Origin: Nemertoderma westbladi
Taxonomy: Eukaryota > Xenacoelomorpha > Nemertodermatida > Nemertodermatidae
Direction: 5' to 3'
DNA length: 62,929 nucleotides
Assembly: GCA_032718475.1 (NCBI GenBank)
Contig: JAUCBJ010000772.1
Coordinates: forward strand, 1-62,929
The notes beneath the pieces were generated by a model. That model was given only the letters and a program-made list of their open reading frames with translations, was not told the origin of the DNA and did no database searches. A program made the position numbers and the translations under genes. This document shows positions 34,001-47,100 of this stretch, in pieces (the stretch's first letter is position 1; each line of letters begins with the position of its first letter).

Positions 34001-36752
34001 TAAGAAGCTGACCAAAGATGATGGAAATGAAATCCGGAAAGAAGATGTCACTGTTAATGTCCCTCCTGGAGATGATGATTTGAAAGATAAAGTAAAAACG
34101 AACTTTGTAAGACTGACAAAAGGTGTTAGAACCAGCATGAGAATTGCTCAAACTAAAATTTCTTCAAAGGTTCAGCATCAATCAAATGTCTTATTTAACG
34201 AAGAAAGTCTCCTCCAATATAAGCAGACATTTAGGATATATTTCAAGCAATTTCGAGCTGTATTTTACAAGAAATGGACTAATTTTATTCGTAATCCTGG
34301 GGTATTGTTGCTTCAGGTACTTCTCCCACCAATTTTGTTTATCATACCTCTTTTGATTAACATGTCATGGAGTTCGCAAGTTCATCAGCTTAATGTTGTA
34401 ACATCACCTTCTCGGATGTATGACTTGAATTCGTATTCTTCTTCTTCAGAAATCGTTCTTTTCGACGTAGATGAAACTAATGTTGAATTGAAATCATTCC
34501 ATGATAGTTTCCCAGCTTTCTTGGGAGTCGCTTTTGGGAAAGAAACAGTTAATAAATCTCAAGCAGATACAACTCTGCTTGATAGCTACCAAAATGTCAC
34601 TCTAATAGCTATTTCCTATGATGACTACCAGAATAATAATGGTGACAGTGTTCTTGATGTTACAACATGGTACAAAAGCACGAACTTCCATTCATCTGGT
34701 CTTGTTATAAATTTAGTGGATAATGCATTAATCAGAGGGGATGATAATTATGGAAGTATCACAACTTACAACCATCCCATGCCTATAAAAATTATCAAAG
34801 CTGATATGGCAGACTTCTTTGGCCAACTTTTGATTCCTACATTGATGAAACTTTGTCTGGGTTTTGGATTTTCGGTTTTGAATTCGAGCTTTATTTGGTA
34901 TCTGGTAAAGGAGGCGGAAGATCAAGCTAAACACCTCCAGTTCTTGTCGGGTTTGAATCGAGGTGTCTTTTGGTTAGCAAATTTTGCGTGGGACATTCTG
35001 AATTATACCATTCCAATTCTTTTAATTCTCATTATATGTGCCGCTTTTGGGACTCAATCTCTGGTTTCAGAAACTCGTTTAGGAATGTGGTTTTTATTAC
35101 TGATGGCATTCGCATTTTCAATTCTACCATTTGTCTACACTATACATTTCGTGTTTAAAAAATCGATGTCTGCTTTCACAAAATCCATGTTTTTCTTTAT
35201 TCTATTTGGTATCGTGGTATTTTTGTTGAGCATATTAATGAAAGCCACTTCCAATCCTGTTAACTCTGTTTCATCTGTAGAGAAGATATTTTATGTGTTC
35301 CCCAGTTATATACTTTCCGAAGCAATTATAAATTTTATAATTAACTTCAACGCAAGAACAACAATAGATATCGAATGCAATGGTATTCTTGAATGTGAGG
35401 AGCATATTCAAAAAAATTCTGGAAATCTGTATGAGAAGATAATACAGAGAAGTACACCCAACTACATGCAGTTTGATAGTCCAGGTTTGGGTATATACAT
35501 TCTTCTTCTTGTGTTTGTTGGATGTATTTATTGGGTCTTAGTGGTATCAGCGGAGACCGGTTGTTTGAAGTATATGGGCAATGTTATTTGGTCATTAGCA
35601 ACCTGTAAAGCCTATAGAATGAAGAGGAAACTAGAAAAACGAGATGTTGAAGAGTCGGACAGCACCTTTGAAGCGCCATCACCGCCTATTGTGGATCAGG
35701 ATGTGTTTCGAGAAAGCTCATTAGTCACTGCAAATTTAAAATATATTGTGAAAAGCAATCCTCTTGTTTTATGGGGTATGCGGAAGGTATATAACTTAGA
35801 TAAATTAGATCAGGAACCTTTGGTTGCTGTTGATGATGTAAATATTGCTATTCCAAGAGGTGAATGCTTCGGTTTAATTGGTATAAGTGGAGCTGGGAAG
35901 TCTTCCTTGATTAAAATGCTAACAGGGGAGACGGACATTACATGCGGGACATGCTTTATCAAAGGTTACGATATAAAAACGCACCCTAAAGAGGTCTACA
36001 AAAGAATCGGATATTGTCCACAGAAAGATGCTCTTATTGATACCCTAACCGGAAGGGAAACCCTTCGAATGTACGCTGCATTGCGAAACATTGCCGATAC
36101 GGAGATAGACACCTTCTGCAATAAGCTCATCAATAACATATGTCTCGTAGATTCGGCAGATATTGAGGTCAAGAAGTACAACGCAGCAACTCGCCGGAAG
36201 TTGAGTGTGGCCGTGGCCCTAGTTGGATATCCCCCTGTAGTGTTTCTTGATGAACCCACTACCGGTATGGATTCAGTTACCAGACAGCAGGTTTGGGATG
36301 CGATCATGGGTTATAGGGACAGTGGACGATGCCTCTTAGTAGCTTCGCATAGTATGGAAGAAGTGGAGACGCTCTGTAATCGCTTAGCTGTTATGGTTAA
36401 TGGTCAATTGAAATGTTTAGGCACCAGTCATCACTTGAAATCAGTTTACGGTGCGAAATTGGATCTAGGTGGATATATGCTACGGGTGAAAGTGGGTGAT
36501 AATGACTTCCTGAAGAGGATGCTAAAACGATATATTGAATCGAGTTTTGCGAATGTGAAATTGAAGGATGTTAATGAGGGTCTGGTTACCTACCAAATTT
36601 CAGATGAAAACGTAACCTGGTCTCAGATATTCGCTACGATGGAAGAGGCTAAATCACAAGTTGGTATTATTGATTACAATATCGGACAACCAACTCTTGA
36701 ACAAGTATTCTTAATGTTCGCAAATTCACAAATTCCAAGAATAAAACCTTAA
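31025..36752 (+). CDS. ABCA-type full ABC transporter, exon 3 of 3 (most of the protein)
   Basis: Acceptor TTTGTTTTCAG ends at 31024. Exons 379+190+5728 bp give 2,098 aa. ABCA proteins are membrane exporters, mostly of lipids. Order: short first extracellular domain (about 100-310); membrane helices 2-6 (about 312-545) ending VFPGKYG...SYW as in ABCA; acidic stretch (about 551-655); ATPase domain 1 with Walker A GHNGAGKST (751-759), CPQ loop, Walker B DEPTYGMD (874-881) and TTHNMSEAD switch; a Lys/Glu/Asp-rich linker (about 1079-1199); helix 7 (about 1284); second membrane domain; ATPase domain 2 with Walker A GISGAGKSS (1809-1817) and Walker B DEPTTGMD (1932 on). The ABC signatures are abnormal: LSDVM (850-854) and YNAAT (1908-1912), where relatives have LSGGM and YSGGN. 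Most of the gene is one intronless exon. The short first extracellular domain is nearer ABCA3-type than ABCA1-type members. Confidence 0.93.
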
Positions 36753-38102
36753 AATTATTGAACTTTGTTAAAAGTAGGTATCTTTGTTTTGCAATACCCA
36801 TTAACCCTGTCGACACAATATTTATTAGCATCTGAGTCTTTTTATTACGTATATTGTGTAATGCATTTATTTATCCTATTTTTGGTGAAGTGGTTAAGTT
36901 CTCATTAAAATAGATGAACTATAATACATAATATAGTTTACAATTATTATATTATTATTATTAGTAATAATAATATTATCTAGAGAACCTGCATATTATA
37001 AATATGATGACTTTCAAATAAAAGGATTATGTATTATTGGTATTGCTGACTCATGTGTACATAATATATCATTACTTTACAACTAATACTACTATGTATG
37101 TAGCAGATTAGCCTAACCTATTAAACTCTCGTCAGTATTTGTTATATTTTTAGCAAATATTTTATATTCATATACTGTAGTAGGCCCTGCTAAATATTCC
37201 CCGTGTTATAATTTCTCCCGGTGGATGTATATTTTTTGACCAATTTATTAGATAAGTTTTGTTTATTGTGAAAAACATTTTTAACTTTCAAGTCGCTGAC
37301 TTTATTTGGTCTCTATTTATATATAAATAAAATTAACGAAAAACATAACGGCCAGGGTGTTATAGGCAAGGGGGTTAATACGACATTCTAGACTATTGCA
37401 CTTTATTTCTATTTTGGGTAATTTAGGCTTTTGGTTCAAACGTTTGAGAACACGAAAAGGTTAAAAGAGCCTTACAACGTTACCGAATTTAATTTATATT
37501 TCAAAAATATAAATTATAAGAAATGTTTTGTGTCGAACCTTGAAGTATAATATATATTACGGTGGCACTGTGCCGCCTTTATATAATAATTATAACTTAA
37601 ACCCCAGGGAGGCAGAGTGCCACCTTTACATATATTATCATTCGTGTTGAGCAGGACAAACTGGTCTAGAAAAGTTAATATTGATTAACTGATAAACCTT
37701 TATTAAGAAAATACCTCTGGTTATGGTATGAAAGAGCAAACTCAGTCCGTACCTATCGAAAAGTTGTTTTCTGAACTTTGTTAAAGACTAATGTTAAATA
37801 AAATTCTTGCGGGTGTTAATCAAATTAAGAACGTATCTGGTGATATGAAGGAGAAATAATGGACCGCTGGCTGTTGCACGATTAAGAATGCGAGATTAAT
37901 ATTAAATAAATATAAAGTGAATAATCCTGGAATAATTGTGTATTATATTAGGGTGTGGTTTATTTATTTAATCCATTCATGTCCCTTAATACAACAAGCA
38001 TTTTTAGCAAGTTGCCCCTCCCCTTAATATTTTCAAAATTTCAATCAATTTCTACGAAATTTGGTTTGAAGATAATCGACAATTTTTATTTACAACAAGC
38101 CG
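36753..38102. other. ABCA 3' region and intergenic DNA
   Basis: No second gene is seen. A 17-nt imperfect inverted repeat (37561-37577 and 37608-37624, 15 of 17 paired, starting GGTGGCACT) lies beyond the likely 3' end. Confidence 0.5.
37017..37022 (+). promoter_or_regulatory. Candidate polyadenylation signal of ABCA
   Basis: AATAAA lies 265 bp after the ABCA stop codon in an AT-rich 3' region. It is the clearest such hexamer there. Confidence 0.4.
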
Positions 38103-41100
38103 TTATAAATGCAATGATGCTGGCCGCGAGAAGAGGGAACTTCTTATAAATGCAATGATGCTGGCCGCGAGAAGAGGGAACTTCTTATAAATGCAATGAT
38201 GCTGGCCGCGAGAAGAGGGAACTTCTTATAAATGCAATGATGCTGGCCGCGAGAAGAGGGAACTTCTTATAAATGCAATGATGCTGGCCGCGAGAAGAGG
38301 GAACTTCTTATAAATGCAATGATGCTGGCCGCGAGAAGAGGGAACTTCTTATAAATGCAATGATGCTGGCCGCGAGAAGAGGGAACTTCTTATAAATGTA
38401 ATGATGCTGGCCGCGAGAAGAGGGAACTTCTTATAAATGCAATGATGCTGGCCGCGAGAAGAGGGAACTTCTTATAAATGCAATGATGCTGGCCGCGAGA
38501 AGAGGGAACTTCTTATAAATGCAATGATGCTGGCCGCGAGAAGAGGGAACTTCTTATAAATGCAATGATGCTGGCCGCGAGAAGAGGGAACTTCTTATAA
38601 ATGCAATGAGGCTGGCCGCGAGAAGAGGGAACTTCTTATAAATGCAATGATGCTGACCGCGAGAAGAGGGAGAAGAGGGAACTTCTTATAAATGCAATGA
38701 TGCTGGCTGCGAGAAGAGGGAACTTCTTATAAATGCAATGATGCTGGCCGCGAGAAGAGGGAACTTCTTATAAATGCAATGATGCTGGCCGCGAGAAGAG
38801 GGAACTTCTTATAAATGCAATGATGCTGGCCGCGAGAAGAGGGAACTTCTTATAAATGCAATGATGCTGGCCGCGAGAAGAGGGAACTTCTTATAAATGC
38901 AATGATGCTGGCCGCGAGAAGAGGGAACTTCATAAATGCAATGATGCTTGCCGCGAGAAGAGGGAACTTCTTATAAATGCAATGATGCTGGCCGCGAGAA
39001 GAGGGAACTTCTTATGAATGCAATGATGCTGGCCGCGAGAAGAGGGAACTTCTTATGAATGCAATGATGCTGGCCGCGAGAAGAGGGAACTTCTTATGAA
39101 TGCAATGATGCTGGCCGCGAGAACAGGGAACTTCTTATGAATGCAATGATGCTGGCCGCGAGAAGAGGGAACTTCTTATAAATGCAATGATGCTGGCCGC
39201 GAGAAGAGGGAACTTCTTATAAATGCAATGATGCTGGCCGCGAGAAGAGGGAACTTCTTATGAATGCAATGATGCTGGCCGCGAGAAGAGGGAACTTCTT
39301 ATGAATGCAATGATGCTGGCCGCGAGAAGAGGGAACTTCTTATAAATGCAATGATGCTGGCCGCGAGAAGAGGGAACTTCTTATAAATGCAATGATGCTG
39401 GCCGCGAGAAGAGGGAACTTCTTATAAATGCAATGATGCTGGCCGCGAGAAGAGGGAACTTCTTATAAATGCAATGATGCTGGCCGCGAGAAGAGGGAAC
39501 TTCTTATAAATGCAATGATGCTGGCCGCGAGAAGAGGGAACTTCTTATAAATGCAATGATGCTGGCCGCGAGAAGAGGGAACTTCTTATAAATGCAATGA
39601 TGCTGGCCGCGAGAAGAGGGAACTTCTTATAAATACAATGATGCTGGCCGCGAGAAGAGGGAACTTCTTATAAATGCAATGATGCTGGCCGCGAGAAGAG
39701 GGAACTTCTTATAAATGCAATGATGCTGGCTGCGAGAAGAGGGAACTTCTTATAAATGCAATGATGCTGGCTGCGAGAAGAGGGAACTTCTTATAAATGC
39801 AATGATGCTGGCCGCGAGAAGAGGGAACTTCATAAATGCAATGATGCTTGCCGCGAGAAGAGGGAACTTCTTATAAATGCAATGATGCTGACCGCGAGAA
39901 GAGGGAACTTCTTATAAATGCAATGATGCTGGCCGCGAGAAGAGGGAACTTCTTATAAATGCAATGATGCTGGCTGCGAGAAGAGGGAACTTCATAAATG
40001 CAATGATGCTTGCCGCGAGAAGAGGGAACTTCTTATAAATGCAATGATGCTGACCGCGAGAAGAGGGAACTTCTTATAAATGCAATGATGCTGGCCGCGA
40101 GAAGAGGGAACTTCATAAATGCAATGATGCTTGCCGCGAGAAGAGGGAACTTCTTATAAATGCAATGATGCTGACCGCGAGAAGAGGGAACTTCTTATAA
40201 ATGCAATGATGCTGGCTGCGAGAAGAGGGAACTTCTTATAAATGCAATGATGCTGGCCGCGAGAAGAGGGAACTTCATAAATGCAATGATGCTTGCCGCG
40301 AGAAGAGGGAACTTCTTATAAATGCAATGATGCTGGCTGCGAGAAGAGGGAACTTCATAAATGCAATGATGCTTGCCGCGAGAAGAGGGAACTTCTTATA
40401 AATGCAATGATGCTGGCCGCGAGAAGAGGGAACTTCATAAATGCAATGATGCTTGCCGCGAGAAGAGGGAACTTCTTATAAATGCAATGATGCTGACCGC
40501 GAGAAGAGGGAACTTCTTATAAATGCAATGATGCTGGCCGCGAGAAGAGGGAACTTCTTATAAATGCAATGATGCTGGCTGCGAGAAGAGGGAACTTCTT
40601 ATAAATGCAATGATGCTGGCCGCGAGAAGAGGGAACTTCATAAATGCAATGATGCTTGCCGCGAGAAGAGGGAACTTCTTATAAATGCAATGATGCTGAC
40701 CGCGAGAAGAGGGAACTTCTTATAAATGCAATGATGCTGGCCGCGAGAAGAGGGAACTTCTTATAAATGCAATGATGCTGGCCGCGAGAAGAGGGAACTT
40801 CTTATAAATGCAATGATGCTGGCCGCGAGAAGAGGGAACTTCATAAATGCAATGATGCTGGCCGCGAGAAGAGGGAACTTCTTATAAATGCAATGATGCT
40901 GGCCGCGAGAAGAGGGAACTTCTTATAAATGCAATGCTGCTGGCCGCGAGAAGAGGGAACTTCTTATAAATGCAATGCTGCTGGCCGCGAGAAGAGGGAA
41001 CTTCTTATAAATGCAATGATGCTGGCCGCGAGAAGAGGGAACTTCTTATAAATGCAATGATGCTGGCCGCGAGAAGAGGGAACTTCTTATAAATGCAATG

Positions 41101-44100
41101 ATGCTGGCCGCGAGAAGAGGGAACTTCTTATAAATGCAATGCTGCTGGCCGCGAGAAGAGGGAACTTCTGATAAATGCAATGCTGCTGGCCGCGAGAAGA
41201 GGGAACTTCTTATAAATGCAATGCTGCTGGCCGCGAGAAGAGGGAACTTCTTATAAATGCAATGCTGCTGGCCGCGAGAAGAGGGAACTTCTGATAAATG
41301 CAATGCTGCTGGCCGCGAGAAGAGGGAACTTCTTATAAATGCAATGATGCTGGCCGCGAGAAGAGGGAACTTCTTATAAATGCAATGATGCTGGCCGCGA
41401 GAAGAGGGAACTTCTTATAAATGCAATGAGGCTGGCCGCGAGAAAAGGGAACTTCTTATAAATGCAATGATGCTGGCCGCGAGAAGAGGGAACTTCTTAT
41501 GAATGCAATGATGCTGGCCGCGAGAAGAGGGAACTTCATAAATGCAATGATGCTTGCCGCGAGAAGAGGGAACTTCTTATAAATGCAATGATGCTGGCCG
41601 CGAGAAGAGGGAACTTCTTATAAATGCAATGATGCTGGCCGCGAGAAGAGGGAACTTCATAAATGCAATGATGCTTGCCGCGAGAAGAGGGAACTTCTTA
41701 TAAATGCAATGATGCTGGCCGCGAGAAGAGGGAACTTCTTATAAATGCAATGATGCTGGCTGCGAGAAGAGGGAACTTCTTATAAATGCAATGATGCTTG
41801 CCGCGAGAAGAGGGAACTTCTTATAAATGCAATGCTGCTGTCCGCGAGAAGAGGGAACTTCTTATAAATGCAATGATGCTGGCCGCGAGAAGAGGGAACT
41901 TCTTATAAATGCAATGATGCTGGCCGCGAGAAGAGGGAACTTCTTATAAATGCAATGATGCTTGCCGCGAGAAGAGGGAACTTCTTATAAATGCAATGCT
42001 GCTGGCCGCGAGAAGAGGGAACTTCTTATAAATGCAATGCTGCTGGCCGCGAGAAGAGGGAACTTCTTATAAATGCAATGCTGCTGGCCGCGAGAAGAGG
42101 GAACTTCATAAATGCAATGATGCTTGCCGCGAGAAGAGGGAACTTCTTATAAATGCAATGATGCTGGCCGCGAGAAGAGGGAACTTCTTATAAATGCAAT
42201 GATGCTGGCCGCGAGAAGAGGGAACTTCTTATAAATGCAATGATGCTTGCCGCGAGAAGAGGGAACTTCTTATAAATGCAATGCTGCTGGCCGCGAGAAG
42301 AGGGAACTTCTTATAAATGCAATGCTGCTGGCCGCGAGAAGAGGGAACTTCTTATAAATGCAATGCTGCTGGCCGCGAGAAGAGGGAACTTCATAAATGC
42401 AATGATGCTTGCCGCGAGAAGAGGGAACTTCTTATAAATGCAATGATGCTGGCCGCGAGAAGAGGGAACTTCTTATAAATGCAATGATGCTGGCCGCGAG
42501 AAGAGGGAACTTCTTATAAATGCAATGATGCTTGCCGCGAGAAGAGGGAACTTCTTATAAATGCAATGCTGCTGGCCGCGAGAAGAGGGAACTTCTTATA
42601 AATGCAATGCTGCTGGCCGCGAGAAGAGGGAACTTCTTATAAATGCAATGCTGCTGGCCGCGAGAAGAGGGAACTTCTTATAAATGCAATGATGCTGGCC
42701 GCGAGAAGAGGGAACTTCTTATAAATGCAATGATGCTGGCCGCGAGAAGAGGGAACTTCTTATAAATGCAATGATGCTGGCCGCGAGAAGAGGGAACTTC
42801 TTATAAATGCAATGATGCTGGCCGCGAGAAGAGGGAACTTCTTATAAATGCAATGATGCTGGCCGCGAGAAGAGGGAACTTCTTATAAATGCAATGATGC
42901 TGGCCGCGAGAAGAGGGAACTTCTTATAAATGCAATGATGCTGGCCGCGAGAAGAGGGAACTTCTTATAAATGCAATGATGCTGGCCGCGAGAAGAGGGA
43001 ACTTCTTATAAATGCAATGATGCTGGCCGCGAGAAGAGGGAACTTCTTATAAATGCAATGATGCTGGCCGCGAGAAGAGGGAACTTCTTATAAATGCAAT
43101 GATGCTGGCCGCGAGAAGAGGGAACTTCTTATAAATGCAATGATGCTGGCCGCGAGAAGAGGGAACTTCTTATAAATGCAATGATGCTGGCCGCGAGAAG
43201 AGGGAACTTCTTATAAATGCAATGATGCTGGCCGCGAGAAGAGGGAACTTCTTATGAATGCAATGATGCTGGCCGCGAGAAGAGGGAACTTCTTATAAAT
43301 GCAATGATGCTGGCCGCGAGAAGAGGGAACTTCTTATAAATGCAATGATGCTGGCCGCGAGAAGAGGGAACTTCTTATAAATGCAATGATGCTGGCCGCG
43401 AGAAGAGGGAACTTCTTATAAATGCAATGATGCTGGCCGCGAGAAGAGGGAACTTCTTATAAATGCAATGATGCTGGCCGCGAGAAGAGGGAACTTCTTA
43501 TAAATGCAATGATGCTGGCCGCGAGAAGAGGGAACTTCTTATAAATGCAATGATGCTGGCCGCGAGAAGAGGGAACTTCTTATAAATGCAATGATGCTGG
43601 CCGCGAGAAGAGGGAACTTCTTATAAATGCAATGATGCTGGCCGCGAGAAGAGGGAACTTCTTATGAATGCAATGATGCTGGCCGCGAGAAGAGGGAACT
43701 TCTTATAAATGCAATGATGCTGGCCGCGAGAAGAGGGAACTTCTTATAAATGCAATGATGCTGGCCGCGAGAAGAGGGAACTTCTTATAAATGCAATGAT
43801 GCTGGCCGCGAGAAGAGGGAACTTCTTATAAATGCAATGATGCTGGCCGCGAGAAGAGGGAACTTCTTATAAATGCAATGATGCTGGCCGCGAGAAGAGG
43901 GAACTTCTTATAAATGCAATGATGCTGGCCGCGAGAAGAGGGAACTTCTTATAAATGCAATGATGCTGGCCGCGAGAAGAGGGAACTTCTTATAAATGCA
44001 ATGATGCTGGCCGCGAGAAGAGGGAACTTCTTATAAATGCAATGATGCTGGCCGCGAGAAGAGGGAACTTCTTATAAATGCAATGATGCTGGCCGCGAGA

Positions 44101-47100
44101 AGAGGGAACTTCTTATAAATGCAATGATGCTGGCCGCGAGAAGAGGGAACTTCTTATAAATGCAATGATGCTGGCCGCGAGAAGAGGGAACTTCTTATAA
44201 ATGCAATGATGCTGGCCGCGAGAAGAGGGAACTTCTTATAAATGCAATGATGCTGGCCGCGAGAAGAGGGAACTTCTTATAAATGCAATGATGCTGGCCG
44301 CGAGAAGAGGGAACTTCTTATAAATGCAATGATGCTGGCCGCGAGAAGAGGGAACTTCTTATAAATGCAATGATGCTGGCCGCGAGAAGAGGGAACTTCT
44401 TATAAATGCAATGATGCTGGCCGCGAGAAGAGGGAACTTCTTATAAATGCAATGATGCTGGCCGCGAGAAGAGGGAACTTCTTATAAATGCAATGATGCT
44501 GGCCGCGAGAAGAGGGAACTTCTTATAAATGCAATGATGCTGGCCGCGAGAAGAGGGAACTTCTTATAAATGCAATGATGCTGGCCGCGAGAAGAGGGAA
44601 CTTCTTATAAATGCAATGATGCTGGCCGCGAGAAGAGGGAACTTCTTATAAATGCAATGATGCTGGCCGCGAGAAGAGGGAACTTCTTATAAATGCAATG
44701 ATGCTGGCCGCGAGAAGAGGGAACTTCTTATAAATGCAATGATGCTGGCCGCGAGAAGAGGGAACTTCTTATAAATGCAATGATGCTGGCCGCGAGAAGA
44801 GGGAACTTCTTATAAATGCAATGATGCTGGCCGCGAGAAGAGGGAACTTCTTATAAATGCAATGATGCTGGCCGCGAGAAGAGGGAACTTCTTATAAATG
44901 CAATGATGCTGGCCGCGAGAAGAGGGAACTTCTTATAAATGCAATGATGCTGGCCGCGAGAAGAGGGAACTTCTTATAAATGCAATGATGCTGGCCGCGA
45001 GAAGAGGGAACTTCTTATAAATGCAATGATGCTGGCCGCGAGAAGAGGGAACTTCTTATAAATGCAATGATGCTGGCCGCGAGAAGAGGGAACTTCTTAT
45101 AAATGCAATGATGCTGGCCGCGAGAAGAGGGAACTTCTTATAAATGCAATGATGCTGGCCGCGAGAAGAGGGAACTTCTTATAAATGCAATGATGCTGGC
45201 CGCGAGAAGAGGGAACTTCTTATAAATGCAATGAGGCTGGCCGCGAGAAGAGGGAACTTCTTATAAATGCAATGATGCTGGCCGCGAGAAGAGGGAACTT
45301 CTTATAAATGCAATGATGCTGGCCGCGAGAAGAGGGAACTTCTTATAAATGCAATGATGCTGGCCGCGAGAAGAGGGAACTTCTTATAAATGCAATGATG
45401 CTGGCCGCGAGAAGAGGGAACTTCTTATAAATGCAATGATGCTGGCCGCGAGAAGAGGGAACTTCTTATAAATGCAATGATGCTGGCCGCGAGAAGAGGG
45501 AACTTCTTATAAATGCAATGATGCTGGCCGCGAGAAGAGGGAACTTCTTATAAATGCAATGATGCTGGCCGCGAGAAGAGGGAACTTCTTATAAATGCAA
45601 TGATGCTGGCTGCGAGAAGAGGGAACTTCTTATAAATGCAATGATGCTGGCCGCGAGAAGAGGGAACTTCTTATAAATGCAATGATGCTGGCCGCGAGAA
45701 GAGGGAACTTCTTATAAATGCAATGATGCTGGCCGCGAGAAGAGGGAACTTCTTATAAATGCAATGATGCTGGCCGCGAGAAGAGGGAACTTCTTATAAA
45801 TGCAATGATGCTGGCCGCGAGAAGAGGGAACTTCTTATGAATGCAATGATGCTGGCCGCGAGAAGAGGGAACTTCTTATAGAATGCAATGATGCTGGCCG
45901 CGAGAACAGGGAACTTCTTATGAATGCAATGATGCTGGCCGCGAGAAGAGGGAACTTCTTATAAATGCAATGATGCTGGCCGCGAGAAGAGGGAACTTCT
46001 TATAAATGCAATGATGCTGGCCGCGAGAAGAGGGAACTTCTTATAAATGCAATGATGCTGGCCGCGAGAAGAGGGAACTTCTTATAAATGCAATGATGCT
46101 GGCCGCGAGAAGAGGGAACTTCTTATAAATGCAATGATGCTGGCCGCGAGAAGAGGGAACTTCTTATAAATGCAATGATGCTGGCCGCGAGAAGAGGGAA
46201 CTTCTTATAAATGCAATGATGCTGGCCGCGAGAAGAGGGAACTTCTTATAAATGCAATGATGCTGGCCGCGAGAAGAGGGAACTTCTTATGAATGCAATG
46301 ATGCTGGCCGCGAGAAGAGGGAACTTCTTATAAATGCAATGATGCTGGCCGCGAGAAGAGGGAACTTCTTATGAATGCAATGATGCTGGCCGCGAGAAGA
46401 GGGAACTTCTTATAAATGCAATGATGCTGGCCGCGAGAAGAGGGAACTTCTTATAAATGCAATGATGCTGGCCGCGAGAAGAGGGAACTTCTTATAAATG
46501 CAATGATGCTGGCCGCGAGAAGAGGGAACTTCTTATAAATGCAATGATGCTGGCCGCGAGAAGAGGGAACTTCTTATAAATGCAATGATGCTGGCCGCGA
46601 GAAGAGGGAACTTCTTATAAATGCAATGATGCTGGCCGCGAGAAGAGGGAACTTCTTATAAATGCAATGATGCTGGCCGCGAGAAGAGGGAACTTCTTAT
46701 AAATGCAATGATGCTGGCCGCGAGAAGAGGGAACTTCTTATAAATGCAATGATGCTGGTCGCGAGAAGAGGGAACTTCTTATAAATGCAATGATGCTGGC
46801 TGCGAGAAGAGGGAACTTCTTATAAATGCAATGATGCTGGCCGCGAGAAGAGGGAACTTCTTATAAATGCAATGATGCTGGCCGCGAGAAGAGGGAACTT
46901 CTTATAAATGCAATGATGCTGGCCGCGAGAAGAGGGAACTTCTTATAAATGCAATGATGCTGGCCGCGAGAAGAGGGAACTTCTTATAAATGCAATGATG
47001 CTGGCCGCGAGAAGAGGGAACTTCTTATAAATGCAATGATGCTGGCCGCGAGAAGAGGGAACTTCTTATAAATGCAATGATGCTGGCCGCGAGAAGTGGG

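Noticed and set aside
32056-36307. Antisense and other-frame ORFs over the ABCA exon (such as 32075-32329 and 35996-36307)
   Set aside because: Shadows of a well-supported coding frame with ABC domains.
40293-41303. Short ORFs on both strands inside the 41-bp array
   Set aside because: The 41-bp period shifts frame in each unit. These ORFs exist only where variant units lose a stop.
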